In this document: positions 23,401-33,100 of the stretch, piece by piece
Position numbering within the stretch: position 1 is the stretch's first letter
How the letters are laid out: the number at the start of each line of letters is the position of its first letter
Origin: Flavobacterium sp. MDT1-60
GTDB lineage: Bacteria; Bacteroidota; Bacteroidia; Flavobacteriales; Flavobacteriaceae
DNA: 64,000 bases
Reading direction: 5' to 3'
NCBI RefSeq assembly: GCF_014844035.1
Contig: NZ_CP062159.1
Coordinates: forward strand, 3,286,001-3,350,000
The notes under the pieces: generated by a model
Databases searched by the model: none
Told to the model about the DNA's origin: nothing
Seen by the model: only the letters and a program-made list of their open reading frames with translations
Position numbers and translations under genes: made by a program

Positions 23401-24516
23401 TTATTGGTCTACTTTTGCTTCAATTTTAGGTTTTCTAATCCGCCACGTAAATTTTCTAGGCATATGATTGCCCATTAAATAGCCCCACGGTTCTAAAGAC
23501 TCGATTCGGTCAAAAATAATTTTTAAAATTGCCAATAACGGAATTGCCAAAAACATACCCGAAATTCCTGCTGCAGCACCACCAACAATAATTCCCATAA
23601 TAGATACAAAAGCATTGATCTCTACTTTTGAATTAATGATTAAAGGCACAAGAAGATTATTATCTATTAACTGAACAATAACATTTACAAGTAAAATACT
23701 TAAAATTACCGAAGTTTCAGGAGTTCCGGTTAACGACGCTAAAAGACTAATTACTCCGGCAATTGTTATTCCTATATAAGGTATCAAATTTAATATTCCG
23801 GTTATTAATCCTAACAAAACAAAATATTTCACACCAACAATCCACAAGCCTAAACCCGTAAGTATTGAAACTACAATCATTTCTAATAATAAGCTGACGA
23901 TATAATTATTTATTGAAAGTCTAATTTGTGAAAGAATATCTTTTAATGCAGAGTGATCTTCTTTATTAACCAATTTTGCCAGAAAAAGAATAAAATGGTC
24001 TTTATAAAGCAGAAACAAGAAAGTGTAAATAGGAATGATAGTACAATCTAAAAGAAGATCGGTAATAGATAGTATCGCCGAACCGACGGTACCAGCGCCT
24101 CCATTTTTTACTGAATCTTTTGTTACGGTATCAAGATATTTTTTTTGTTCGCCAATGCTTATATGAAAATTCTCCCTTACAAATTTATGAACCTCACTGA
24201 TAAAATAATTGGTGTTTTTCTTTATAGCGTCAAAATCGTTGGCAATATCTTTAACCTGATAAGAGATAAAAACTAATATTCCAACAATAAATGCGGCAAA
24301 TGTAAGGACACAAATTATTGCAGCAAGATGCCGTGGAAATTTAAGCCTGACATTTAATAAGGTGAAAATTGGAAGTAATAAAACGGCAAATAAAAAGGCC
24401 ATCAATACGGGTGTAATAATATCTTGTCCTAAACAGAATATTACAGCAAAACAAATTAAACTTACAAGTATAAGGGAAAGTTTTGCATAAAAAGGCAATT
24501 TGATTGAACGAATCAT
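23401..24516 (-). CDS. AI-2E transporter (PerM/YdgH-type) family protein
   Basis: A 371-residue membrane protein with seven to eight helices in the AI-2E/PerM arrangement: paired N-terminal helices, a long soluble segment (about 95-150), then the conserved GLITGILNLIPYIGITIAGVISLLAS and VNVIVQLIDNNLLVPLIINSKVEINAFVSIMGIIVGGAAAGISGMFLAIPLLAILKIIFDRIE. Members are proton/sodium antiporters or export autoinducer-2; the exact role here is uncertain. Distance to the following mechanosensitive channel gene is about 120 bases. Confidence 0.88.
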   Translation of the reverse strand: MIRSIKLPFYAKLSLILVSLICFAVIFCLGQDIITPVLMAFLFAVLLLPIFTLLNVRLKFPRHLAAIICVLTFAAFIVGILVFISYQVKDIANDFDAIKKNTNYFISEVHKFVRENFHISIGEQKKYLDTVTKDSVKNGGAGTVGSAILSITDLLLDCTIIPIYTFLFLLYKDHFILFLAKLVNKEDHSALKDILSQIRLSINNYIVSLLLEMIVVSILTGLGLWIVGVKYFVLLGLITGILNLIPYIGITIAGVISLLASLTGTPETSVILSILLVNVIVQLIDNNLLVPLIINSKVEINAFVSIMGIIVGGAAAGISGMFLAIPLLAILKIIFDRIESLEPWGYLMGNHMPRKFTWRIRKPKIEAKVDQ

Positions 24517-24635
24517 TTTGGTAGTAAAAAATTAGGTTTAGAAAGTCTGAATTAGATCTAAACAAAATTCTTTATTTTTTCCACAAATTACGTTGTAGGT
24601 TTCTCTATTAACGTTATAAAATTCCCATTCAAACT

Positions 24636-25166
24636 TTAATCAAAAAACTCTTTATCTTCGTAGTGCGTTGGCATTATGGAAATACCTTTTTGGAGTAATA
24701 AGTTATTAGGGAAAATGATTCTTTCGCCTTCTTTGGTTCTTAAGTTAACATGAAAAGCGCTAATATCTTCGATTTCAGCTTCAATTGGAAAATCTTTATC
24801 ATGAATTTTAATTGTGTCCCCAATTTTAAAAGGAAACGAAAAAAATAAAATCATTCCAGAAGTAATATTACTTAGAATAGACCATTGCGCAAACATTGCA
24901 ACGCCAATAACAGTTGTAACTGAGGAAACCGTGAAAAAAATATCCTCGGTATTAACGCCCCAAATTATAATCAAACTTATCGCAACTAAAATATTCATCA
25001 AAATATGAATGTATTTGATTACTAAATTTGTTCGATGTTCTAATAATTGACTACTGCTGGCGTAGCGACGAATCAATTTGGCAACAATAATTCTTAAAGC
25101 CACCAGAGTTAAAAGAAGTATTACAGTTGTTAATATTTCCTGACTATATTCTTTAAAAGAAAACAT
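24636..25166 (-). CDS. small MscS-type mechanosensitive channel
   Basis: A 176-residue protein with three N-terminal helices (about 10-28, 52-67, 78-112) and the conserved MscS pore/beta domain GMILFFSFPFKIGDTIKIHDKDFPIEAEIEDISAFHVNLRTKEGERIIFPNNLLLQKGI. It is shorter than E. coli MscS (286), lacking most of the C-terminal vestibule, as in other minimal MscS homologues. Role by family: release of solutes on hypo-osmotic shock. It is 11 bases downstream of maf on the same strand and so likely in that operon. Confidence 0.88.
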   Translation of the reverse strand: MFSFKEYSQEILTTVILLLTLVALRIIVAKLIRRYASSSQLLEHRTNLVIKYIHILMNILVAISLIIIWGVNTEDIFFTVSSVTTVIGVAMFAQWSILSNITSGMILFFSFPFKIGDTIKIHDKDFPIEAEIEDISAFHVNLRTKEGERIIFPNNLLLQKGISIMPTHYEDKEFFD

Positions 25167-25177
25167 AAATTAATTTT

Positions 25178-25762
25178 TTACACTAAAGTACTCAAATATT
25201 CGTAAACTTTTGCTGTCGGTAATCCCATAACATTGGTGTAAGAGCCTTCAACTTTTGCAACTGCCATAAAACCAAACCATTCCTGAATGCCATATGCTCC
25301 GGCTTTGTCGTAAGGTTTATAATTTTCTATATAGTATAAAATAGCTTCGTCAGATAAATCATTGAAAGTTACTTTAGTAACATCATTTAAAAGAGTAGAA
25401 GTAGTGTTGGTTTTAAAACAAACTGATGTAAAAACTTCGTGAGTGGTATTCGACATTGATTTGATCATTTCAAAAGCTTCTTCAGCATTTTTAGGTTTCC
25501 CTAAAGCTTTATTCTGATGCCATACAATGGTGTCGCTGGTTATTAATATTTCATTTTCTGTCAGTTCACCTTTAAAGGCATTTGCTTTTAATTCAGCTAA
25601 AAAATCAGTGATTTCCACCGCTTTTAATTCAGGTGGATAAATTTCTTCAACATCTTTCAGTCGAATTTCGAAATCCAAATCTAAATCTTTGAAAAATTGC
25701 TGTCTGCGTGGCGAACCAGAAGCCAGAATCAGGGTATATTTTTTTAATTTTTCTTTAAGCAT
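25178..25762 (-). CDS. maf: Maf-like nucleotide pyrophosphatase
   Basis: A 194-residue cytoplasmic enzyme of the Maf/YhdE family, which hydrolyses non-canonical or canonical nucleoside triphosphates (dTTP/UTP or methylated bases). The signature ILASGSPRRQ (12-21), the Glu in IRLKDVEEIYPPEL, and SDTIVWHQNKALGKPKN (about 70-86) are all present, as is GAYGIQEWFG (about 157-166). Length is typical. It overlaps the UbiA gene by 8 bases, so the two are translationally coupled, with the MscS gene following. Confidence 0.94.
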   Translation of the reverse strand: MLKEKLKKYTLILASGSPRRQQFFKDLDLDFEIRLKDVEEIYPPELKAVEITDFLAELKANAFKGELTENEILITSDTIVWHQNKALGKPKNAEEAFEMIKSMSNTTHEVFTSVCFKTNTTSTLLNDVTKVTFNDLSDEAILYYIENYKPYDKAGAYGIQEWFGFMAVAKVEGSYTNVMGLPTAKVYEYLSTLV

Positions 25763-26681
25763 TGAACTTAATATTTAAGGTAATAACTAATATTGATAAA
25801 ATTCCGAAAAGCAAAATCAATTTTAAAACGGTACTCAAATGATGAAAATCCTTTTGTGATTTTGCACTAAATATTTTTACAATGAAATATAAAAGAGGGG
25901 CTAAAACAAAAGCAAAGGCATATAAAGTTACAATAAGAAGATCATTTTCTACAAAGTATTTATTGATATAAAGCAACGATAATATAAACGGAATAATAGC
26001 AAATCCCAAAGCAATTTTTGCGGTTCGGCTTATTCCAATTGAAATAGGTAATGTATTCAATCCTTGGTTATAATCGCCATTTACATCTTCAATATCTTTA
26101 ACTATTTCACGAATAAAATTAATCATAAAAGCAAACAAAGCGTAATCAATTAATATTGAAAACAAACTCGCCATTTGCGCCTGATTGTCAACATCTGTTG
26201 CAGGAAAAATATCAAAAATACCAATAATGATAACACTTAAAGCAAGTAATAATGCCACTACAAAATTCCCTAAAAGCATGATCTGTTTTAAAGTTGTCGA
26301 ATAGAAATAAAGTAAAGAAGCAATTAAGATAAAAATAGTAGCAAAACCAGGTCTCATAATTACATTTGACAAATAGAACCCAATAGCAACGCCCGTAATA
26401 TTCAATCCGAAATAAATATTATAAGCACGTGTTTCTGAAATTCCTTTGCCAATAACAACATCATTTGGTTTGTTGATAGTGTCTGAGGCAACATCAAAAA
26501 TATTATTAATTACATAACCCGCAGCGGCCAATAAAACAGTACTTAAAACCAATAATCCATATTGCCAATCGGTTAAAGCTAACTGAATATCTTGTTGTTT
26601 TAAAAATGAATAACGAAATAATAGCTGCATAAAAGCAAGCATCAATAAATTTTGGTACCGAATTAGTTTGAGGTATTTCAT
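25755..26681 (-). CDS. UbiA-family prenyltransferase (GGGP-synthase-like)
   Basis: A 308-residue membrane enzyme with eight to nine helices. The first Asp-rich motif is NNIFDVASDTIN (59-70) and the second is FIREIVKDIEDVNGDYNQGLNTLPI (about 188-212), both needed for magnesium and prenyl diphosphate binding. Automatic annotation of such proteins in Flavobacteria is geranylgeranylglycerol-phosphate geranylgeranyltransferase, an archaeal-type name; the true acceptor in bacteria is uncertain. It lies between a KdsC-like gene (82 bases upstream) and maf (8-base overlap). Confidence 0.88.
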   Translation of the reverse strand: MKYLKLIRYQNLLMLAFMQLLFRYSFLKQQDIQLALTDWQYGLLVLSTVLLAAAGYVINNIFDVASDTINKPNDVVIGKGISETRAYNIYFGLNITGVAIGFYLSNVIMRPGFATIFILIASLLYFYSTTLKQIMLLGNFVVALLLALSVIIIGIFDIFPATDVDNQAQMASLFSILIDYALFAFMINFIREIVKDIEDVNGDYNQGLNTLPISIGISRTAKIALGFAIIPFILSLLYINKYFVENDLLIVTLYAFAFVLAPLLYFIVKIFSAKSQKDFHHLSTVLKLILLFGILSILVITLNIKFNA

Positions 26682-26763
26682 TTCTTGAAGGTTCTAAGGT
26701 TTTGAGGGACAAAGGTTCAAAGGTTTTTTAAATGCAGTTCAATCAATCTGAAATCTAAGATAA

Positions 26764-27291
26764 TCAATCGTGTTTTCCATTAAAATATTCCATCCATTTT
26801 CCCTGTACTTTCATTACTTGTTCAATTACGTCACGTGCAGCGCCTCTTCCACCTTTTACGTGTGAGATATAACGGCTAATATTTTTGATTTCAGGACTTG
26901 CATCTTGTGGACAGGTTGGTAATCCGACTAATTTCATGACATGAAAATCAGGAATATCATCGCCCATGTATAATACTTGTTCTGGTTTGATATTGTAATT
27001 ATCGGTATATTCTTTAAAGGTTTCTACTTTATCAGGGGTTCCTAAATGAATGTCTGTAATGCCTAAATTACGAAGTCTCACGCGAACACCTTCATTGCTT
27101 CCGCCAGAAATAACGCAGACATTATAACCACTTTCAACAGCCGCTTTCATGGCATAACCATCACGAATATTCATTGTGCGAAGAATTTCTCCTTCATTGG
27201 TTACAAAAACCGAACTGTCTGTAAGTACGCCATCAACATCAAAAATAAACGTTGTGATGTCATTCATTATTTCTTTATAACTTTTTGCCAT
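26764..27291 (-). CDS. KdsC-like HAD phosphatase (KDO-8-phosphate phosphatase family)
   Basis: A 175-residue HAD-IIIA phosphatase with no cap domain, like KdsC. Motif I is FIFDVDGVLTDS (15-26), motif II lies around CVISGGSNEGV, and motif IV is YMGDDIPDFHVM. KdsC dephosphorylates KDO-8-phosphate in lipopolysaccharide core synthesis; other members of this fold act on different sugar or amino-sugar phosphates, so the substrate is probable rather than certain. It overlaps the DUF2520 gene by 17 bases, indicating coupled translation. Confidence 0.85.
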   Translation of the reverse strand: MAKSYKEIMNDITTFIFDVDGVLTDSSVFVTNEGEILRTMNIRDGYAMKAAVESGYNVCVISGGSNEGVRVRLRNLGITDIHLGTPDKVETFKEYTDNYNIKPEQVLYMGDDIPDFHVMKLVGLPTCPQDASPEIKNISRYISHVKGGRGAARDVIEQVMKVQGKWMEYFNGKHD

Positions 27292-28036
27292 TATGCTGTA
27301 TAGATTGTGTTAGTATTTTATAAATATTCTTTTGATTTTCATTGGTTAAATAATTCAAATGGGCTTTAATTGTACTGGAATCATTGCGTTTTGCAGGTCC
27401 GGTTTGTGCATCAATTGGATCTAAAGTTTTTATCTTTTCAGCAGTTTCCTGAATCAGCGGTTTTAAAATTTCGAAAGAAACCTGGTTCTCTTCGCAAATT
27501 TCCTGACCAATCTGATATAAATGATTCGTAAAATTGTTTACAAAAACAGCTGCTACATGTAACGCTTTTCGTTGTTCTGAATTTATTGGAAAAACAGCAT
27601 TTGAAATACTTTTGGCAACAGTTTCCAAAACACGAAAGTCAAATGTATTTTCAGCCTCTAAACAAATCGGAATTACTGAAAAATCAATCTCCTTATTCCT
27701 AGAAAAAGTTTGAAGTGGATAAAAAACGCCTTTACGATTTTTACCATCTAAAGTTTCGATGGAAGCTGCTCCTGAAGTATGAACTACAAGTTGATTGTTG
27801 AATGGTAATTGTTGTGAAACTTCTGAAATTGCATTGTCTGAAACAGCAATAATATATAAGTCAGCTTCTTTTAAATCTTCAAAATCATTTACAATTTTAT
27901 CGTAATCAATTAGAGAAGCCAGAGTTTCTTTTTTTCTCGAAAACACTTGTGCAATTTCGACAGCTTCACTTTTAGAGAAAGCTTTTATCAAATGCTGCGC
28001 AACATTTCCGGAACCAATTAACGTTATTCGAATCAT
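27275..28036 (-). CDS. Rossmann-fold DUF2520 oxidoreductase-like protein
   Basis: A 253-residue protein with an N-terminal NAD(P)-binding fold (MIRITLIGSGNVAQHLIKAF, GSGNVA at 8-13) like that of F420-dependent NADP reductases, and a helical C-terminal DUF2520 domain (about 130-253) with HVAAVFVNNFTNHLYQIG and GPAKRNDSSTIKAHL. Its substrate is unknown. The -7 box TAATTTTG (28041-28048) lies only 4 bases before the ATG, suggesting a leaderless or very short-leader transcript. First gene of the run DUF2520, kdsC-like, ubiA-like, maf, mscS-like. Confidence 0.87.
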   Translation of the reverse strand: MIRITLIGSGNVAQHLIKAFSKSEAVEIAQVFSRKKETLASLIDYDKIVNDFEDLKEADLYIIAVSDNAISEVSQQLPFNNQLVVHTSGAASIETLDGKNRKGVFYPLQTFSRNKEIDFSVIPICLEAENTFDFRVLETVAKSISNAVFPINSEQRKALHVAAVFVNNFTNHLYQIGQEICEENQVSFEILKPLIQETAEKIKTLDPIDAQTGPAKRNDSSTIKAHLNYLTNENQKNIYKILTQSIQHNGKKL

Positions 28037-28134
28037 ATCGCAAAATTAAGATTATTTTTTAAAGTAGATTGTTTTTATATCGTTTGTCTTTTATTTAAAA
28101 GTCCCTTGATTATTTAAATTTCTACGCAAAATAA

Positions 28135-28170
28135 AAACCCGTTACTTAACTAATTATAAGTAACGGGTTT
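28135..28170. terminator. bidirectional terminator between DUF2520 and GH28 genes
   Basis: Perfect 14-bp stem (AAACCCGTTACTTA and TAAGTAACGGGTTT) with an 8-base loop and A/T on both sides. It follows the GH28 stop (28190) on the minus strand. Confidence 0.82.
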
Positions 28171-28189
28171 ATTCTGAATTTTAGTGCGT

Positions 28190-29878
28190 TTAAAGTTTTA
28201 CGGCTCCTTTTGAAACGGCTTCGCTAATAGTTGTTTTTTTAGCGTATTCTGTTTTTTTAGAAGAAACTAATTCTATTTTTTCACTCGCTGCGCCATCAAT
28301 TGAAACGGCTTTTGGCGAAGTGGAGTTGAATTCAATATCTTTCAGCGTCATATTTTTACCATTGTATATTTCGAATACCGTCGGATTTTTAATATCTAAT
28401 TTTACGTTTGTAATTTTAATTCCATTGGCATCAATTATAGAAAAACCTTTATCAGCAGTTATAATCAAATTAGAAAGTTCGATGTTTTGTAGATTCATTT
28501 CCGGTAAACCTTGTAAAAACACAGCTTGTTGGGCACCTTTAATAGTAATATTTTTGATTGAGATATTTTTAAACTGAGGTGTTTCTTCATTTACCGCAAC
28601 TACCTGATTTTTAATTTTAGTATCGCCTTCCGCTAACGTTTCTTCTATGGATTTTCCTCCATAATAAAGATTGAATGAAATAGCCTGTGATGGAATGTCA
28701 GTCATAAAAATATCCGAAATGAAGATGTTTTCAACTACTCCGCCACGTCCTCTGTTGCTTTTAAAACGAAGTCCAACGTCAGTTCCCATAAAAGTACAAT
28801 TTGAAACATGCAGGTTTTTTACGCCGCCTGACATTTCACTTCCAACCGTTACACCGCCATGTCCGTGATATACGATATTGTTTTTCACGATAATATTTTC
28901 ACACGGAACGCCTCTTTCACGACCATCCTTGTCTTTTCCTGATTTGATACAAATGGCATCATCACCAACATCAAAACTAGAATTTTCGACTAATACATTT
29001 TTGCATGATTCAACGTCAAGTCCATCTCCGTTTTGAGAATACCACGGATTTCTAACCGTAACATTACGAACAATTAAATCTTCAACCATAAGTGGGTGAA
29101 TGTTCCATGCTGGAGAATTTTGAAAAACAGGCCCGTCAAAAAGAACTCTTTTACTATTCTGGATACTCACCATTACCGGACGAAGAAAATCATGAATAGC
29201 CTCAAATTCTTCTTTCGTTTTTAAATCAAGACGCACATTTTGATCCGCACCAACAGAAGCTTTCATAAAAGTTTCAGATGGATACCAGCTTTCTTTTTTA
29301 TCATTTAAAATACCTCCGGAAGCAATAACTTTTTTCCATTGGCTTTCGGTCAATTTACTCTTTTTAACTTGTCTCCAAACTTCACCCGAACCATCCCAAA
29401 CACCATTTCCTGTAAAAGCAATATTTTCAAGGTTTTTGCCGTAAATAGGAGAGATGCAACGCCATGTATTTAGCCCTTCAAAACTGGTTTGAATAATTGG
29501 ATACAAACTTTTGTCGGTCGAAAATTTTATTAAAGCGCCTGTTTCAGCGTGTAATTCAATATTACTTTTTAATATAATCGGACCTGTAAGCCAGATTCCG
29601 GGAGGGATAATGACTTTTCCTCCACCTTTTTTTGAAACAGCATCTATAGCATCGGCGAAAGCCTTAGTATTTAAAACATAACCGCCATTGATAGCACCAA
29701 AATCTTTTATGTTAACTGTATTATTAGGAATTTTTGGCTCCTGAATTTTCGTCATTTTAAATTCAATATTTTCATAAGAATCATAAGACTTTGAATTCTG
29801 GGCAATTGTATTATTTGACCAGCTTCCCAGTAAAATGGTTAGGGCAATACAGAGTAAGTTAATGGGTTTAGTTTTCAT
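28190..29878 (-). CDS. secreted glycoside hydrolase family 28 (polygalacturonase-like)
   Basis: A 562-residue protein with signal peptide about 1-27 (ending IAQ) and a right-handed beta-helix GH28 domain. Catalytic signatures: NPWYSQNGDGLDVESCKN (NGDGLD, first Asp), VGDDAICIKSGKD (second Asp pair), and HGHGGVTVGSEMSGG. The stretch FEGLNTWRCISPIYGKNLENIAFTGNGVWDGSG also fits pectinases of Bacteroidetes. By family it cleaves galacturonan or rhamnogalacturonan in the periplasm. The ATG at 29878 begins the signal peptide and is preferred to one 39 bases upstream. Expression is likely controlled by a LacI-type regulator encoded elsewhere, through the operator at 29985-29998. Confidence 0.93.
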   Translation of the reverse strand: MKTKPINLLCIALTILLGSWSNNTIAQNSKSYDSYENIEFKMTKIQEPKIPNNTVNIKDFGAINGGYVLNTKAFADAIDAVSKKGGGKVIIPPGIWLTGPIILKSNIELHAETGALIKFSTDKSLYPIIQTSFEGLNTWRCISPIYGKNLENIAFTGNGVWDGSGEVWRQVKKSKLTESQWKKVIASGGILNDKKESWYPSETFMKASVGADQNVRLDLKTKEEFEAIHDFLRPVMVSIQNSKRVLFDGPVFQNSPAWNIHPLMVEDLIVRNVTVRNPWYSQNGDGLDVESCKNVLVENSSFDVGDDAICIKSGKDKDGRERGVPCENIIVKNNIVYHGHGGVTVGSEMSGGVKNLHVSNCTFMGTDVGLRFKSNRGRGGVVENIFISDIFMTDIPSQAISFNLYYGGKSIEETLAEGDTKIKNQVVAVNEETPQFKNISIKNITIKGAQQAVFLQGLPEMNLQNIELSNLIITADKGFSIIDANGIKITNVKLDIKNPTVFEIYNGKNMTLKDIEFNSTSPKAVSIDGAASEKIELVSSKKTEYAKKTTISEAVSKGAVKL

Positions 29879-29984
29879 GATTTTAATTATATGAAGTTTG
29901 GTTGTTAGTAGAAACAATTCTTACAAATAGGTTAGTTTTTTAATGATAGTGAAAAAATAACTCCTTTAAAAAACAAATTAACAA

Positions 29985-29998
29985 TGTAATCGATTACA
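29985..29998. promoter_or_regulatory. LacI-family operator TGTAATCGATTACA
   Basis: A perfect 14-bp palindrome, TGTAATCGATTACA, with the central CG typical of LacI/GalR operators. It is adjacent to the -7 box of the GH28 promoter, so it covers the predicted transcription start, a repressing position. No LacI gene is in the window. Confidence 0.72.
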
Positions 29999-30028
29999 CA
30001 AATCTAATAAAAAATATTTACTATCAAA
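29999..30028 (-). promoter_or_regulatory. promoter of the GH28 gene
   Basis: Minus strand: TTTG (30025-30028), an 18-base spacer, then TAGATTTG (29999-30006), both exact matches to the Bacteroidetes consensus. The leader to ATG 29878 is about 110 bases. Confidence 0.75.
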
Positions 30029-30179
30029 GAAATTATTGAACTCTATTTAATCGGGGTTTGTTAATGAAATTTAAAAATGAGTCTAATCATTTTTGGTTTT
30101 TATTAACAAAAGGCAAATATAGGAACTCAACATTTTTAAGTACTTTTGTGGCACTTTTATACAATGTAATTCCTCAGAA

Positions 30180-33100
30180 ATGGATAAAAAAATATTCTCT
30201 TTTTTGTTTTCTACACGATTAATGGCCGTTCTTTTTTTAACATTTGCGATCGCAATGGGTATTGGAACTTTTATCGAAAGTAAATACAATACTGATACAG
30301 CCAGAATTTTAATTTACAATACCTGGTGGTTTGAGGCTATCATGGTCTTTTTCCTGATCAACTTCTTTGGAAACATCAAACGTTATCAATTATTAAAAAA
30401 AGAAAAATGGGCAACCTTATTACTCCATATTGCCTTTATCTTTATTCTTTTAGGAGCTTTTATTACCCGTTATATTAGTTACGAAGGTATGATGCCTATT
30501 CGTGAAGGTGCTGCCGAAAATCAAATTTATTCAGATAAAACATTCTTAACTGTTTTTGCAGACGGAGAATACAAAGGCGAAATGAAACGCAGGGTTTTTG
30601 AAAAAAGTCTTTTATTTTCGCCTGTTACCAATAATGATTTTACGCTTTCTGGAAAATTCGACGAAACTCCTTTTGAAGTTACTTATGTAAACTATATTAT
30701 GGGAGCTAAAGAAACAGTTAAACCGGATCCTAAAGGAACATTATACCTAAAATTGGTTGAAGCAGGAGCAGGAGGACGTGAAGAACATTATTTGAAAGAA
30801 GGTGAAGTTCAGAATATTCACAATGTTTTATTTGCTTTGAATAAGCAAACTGACGGTGCGATCAATATTACTACAACAGGAGAAAAATATACGATTCAAA
30901 CGCCATTTGAAGGAGAATTTATGCGAATGGCAGATAAATTAAAAGGAGCTGTTACAAAAGACAATGTGCAGCCTTTAATGATGCGTTCCTTATACAGCAT
31001 TGGTGATATCAGAATTGTTTTTCCTGACCCAGCTGTTAGAGGAGTTATTGATTATGAATCAGATAATGATTTCAAAGCTAAAAGTCATCATGACGCTTTA
31101 ATTGTAAAAGTAAAAGCTGATGGTGAAGAGAAGCAAGTGCGTCTTTTAGGTTCGAAAGGATCAGTAGGGGAGCCACAAACGGTTAAAATTGGAAAAATCG
31201 AGTACAGTTTATTCTACGGAAGCAAAGCTTATATTTTGCCTTTTAAAGTAAAATTAAACGATTTTATTGCTACTAAATATCCAGGAACAGAGAAAAGTTA
31301 TTCCGCTTTTGAAAGTAAAGTTACTGTTCAGGATTCTGCTGAAACTTTTGATGCCAGAATTTATATGAATCATGTACTAGACCATAAAGGATATCGTTTT
31401 TTTCAATCTTCATTTGATCCGGACGAAAAAGGAACAGTTCTTTCTGTAAACCACGATTTCTGGGGAACTTCGATTACATATTTAGGCTATTTTATGTTAT
31501 TCTTTGGTTTAATGGCAATCATGTTTACTAAAGGTTCTCGTTTTACAGATATAAAGCGAAAACTTGAAAAAGTAAAAGAGAAAAAACAAAAACTAATTAC
31601 TATTTTGGTTTTAATGATCAGTTTGAGTGGTTTTGCGCAGGCACCACACGTTCATACGCCAGGTCATGACCACAATCATACAACAGATCCAAATGATCAT
31701 GCTAATCATGTAACAACACCACCAAGCCAGAAACAATTAGATTCGTTATTGTCAATCTACAAAGCTCCGGAAGCACATGCTGCCAAATTTGGCCGTTTGA
31801 TCATCCAGGATGCAGGTGGTAGAATGAAACCAATCAATACTTTTTCTTCTGAATTATTGCGAAAGGTAAGTCAAAGTGATACTTATAACGGAATGAATTC
31901 TGATCAGGTGTTTTTGTCTATGACACAATATGCTCAGGTTTGGATACAAATTCCGATCATTTATCTAAATACAAAAGATGATAGTATTCGTAAGATCATT
32001 GGTGTTGATAGAAAAGCAAAATTAGCTCCGTTTGTAAAGTTTTTTGATGAAAACGGAAATTATAAACTTTCACCATACTTAGATGCAGCCTATAAAGCGG
32101 CAAATCCAAATAGTTTTGAAAAAGATTTTATTGAAACGGATAAAAAGGTAAACTTAATGGAATCTGCTTTAAGCGGAAGTATTTTAAGAATTTTCCCGAT
32201 TCCAAATGATCCAAACAACAAATGGATTTCATATTTAGAAATACAAAATTCTGGTTTAAAAGGAATGGATTCTACGTATGTAAAGCAAATTTTACCCTTG
32301 TATTTTAGCGCTTTAAATAACGGATCAATTTCTAAAAATTTTAACACAGCTGATCAATTGGTTGAAAGTATTAACGGATTTCAAAAGAAATTTGGAAGCA
32401 AAGTTCGTCCAAGCGAAAAGAAAATTGATCTTGAAATCGCGTACAATAAATACAATATTTTACCTAAAATGTTTTATTGGTATTCGCTTTCGGGAATACT
32501 CATGTTGATCTTTACTTTGTTTAGTATTTTCTTTGATAAAAAGTTTTTACGCATTACGGTAAATGGTTTTCATATTTTAATTGGATTAATATTCGCATTT
32601 CATACGCTAGCCTTAATTGCCCGATGGTATATTTCGGGTCACGCGCCGTGGAGTAATGCTTACGAGGCAATTGTATATGTGGCGTGGGCAACGATGTTCT
32701 TTGGACTGGCTTTTGATAGAAAATCAAAACTTACTGTGGCATCGGCAGCTTTTGTTACGGCGATGATTTTCATGGCAGCAAACGCCAACTGGATTGATCC
32801 TGAAATTGCTAATTTGCAGCCTGTTTTGAATTCATATTGGTTAATGATTCACGTTGCAGTCATTGTAGCAAGTTACGGACCTTTTGCATTGGGAATGATT
32901 TTAGGTTTTGTTGCCCTGATATTGATTTTCTTTACCAATGAGAAAAACAAAGCCAAAATGGAGTTAAACATCAAAGAAATTACCTATATCAACGAAATGT
33001 CCCTTACAATTGGTTTGATCATGTTGACTATTGGCAACTTCTTAGGAGGACAATGGGCTAACGAAAGCTGGGGACGTTACTGGGGATGGGATCCAAAAGA

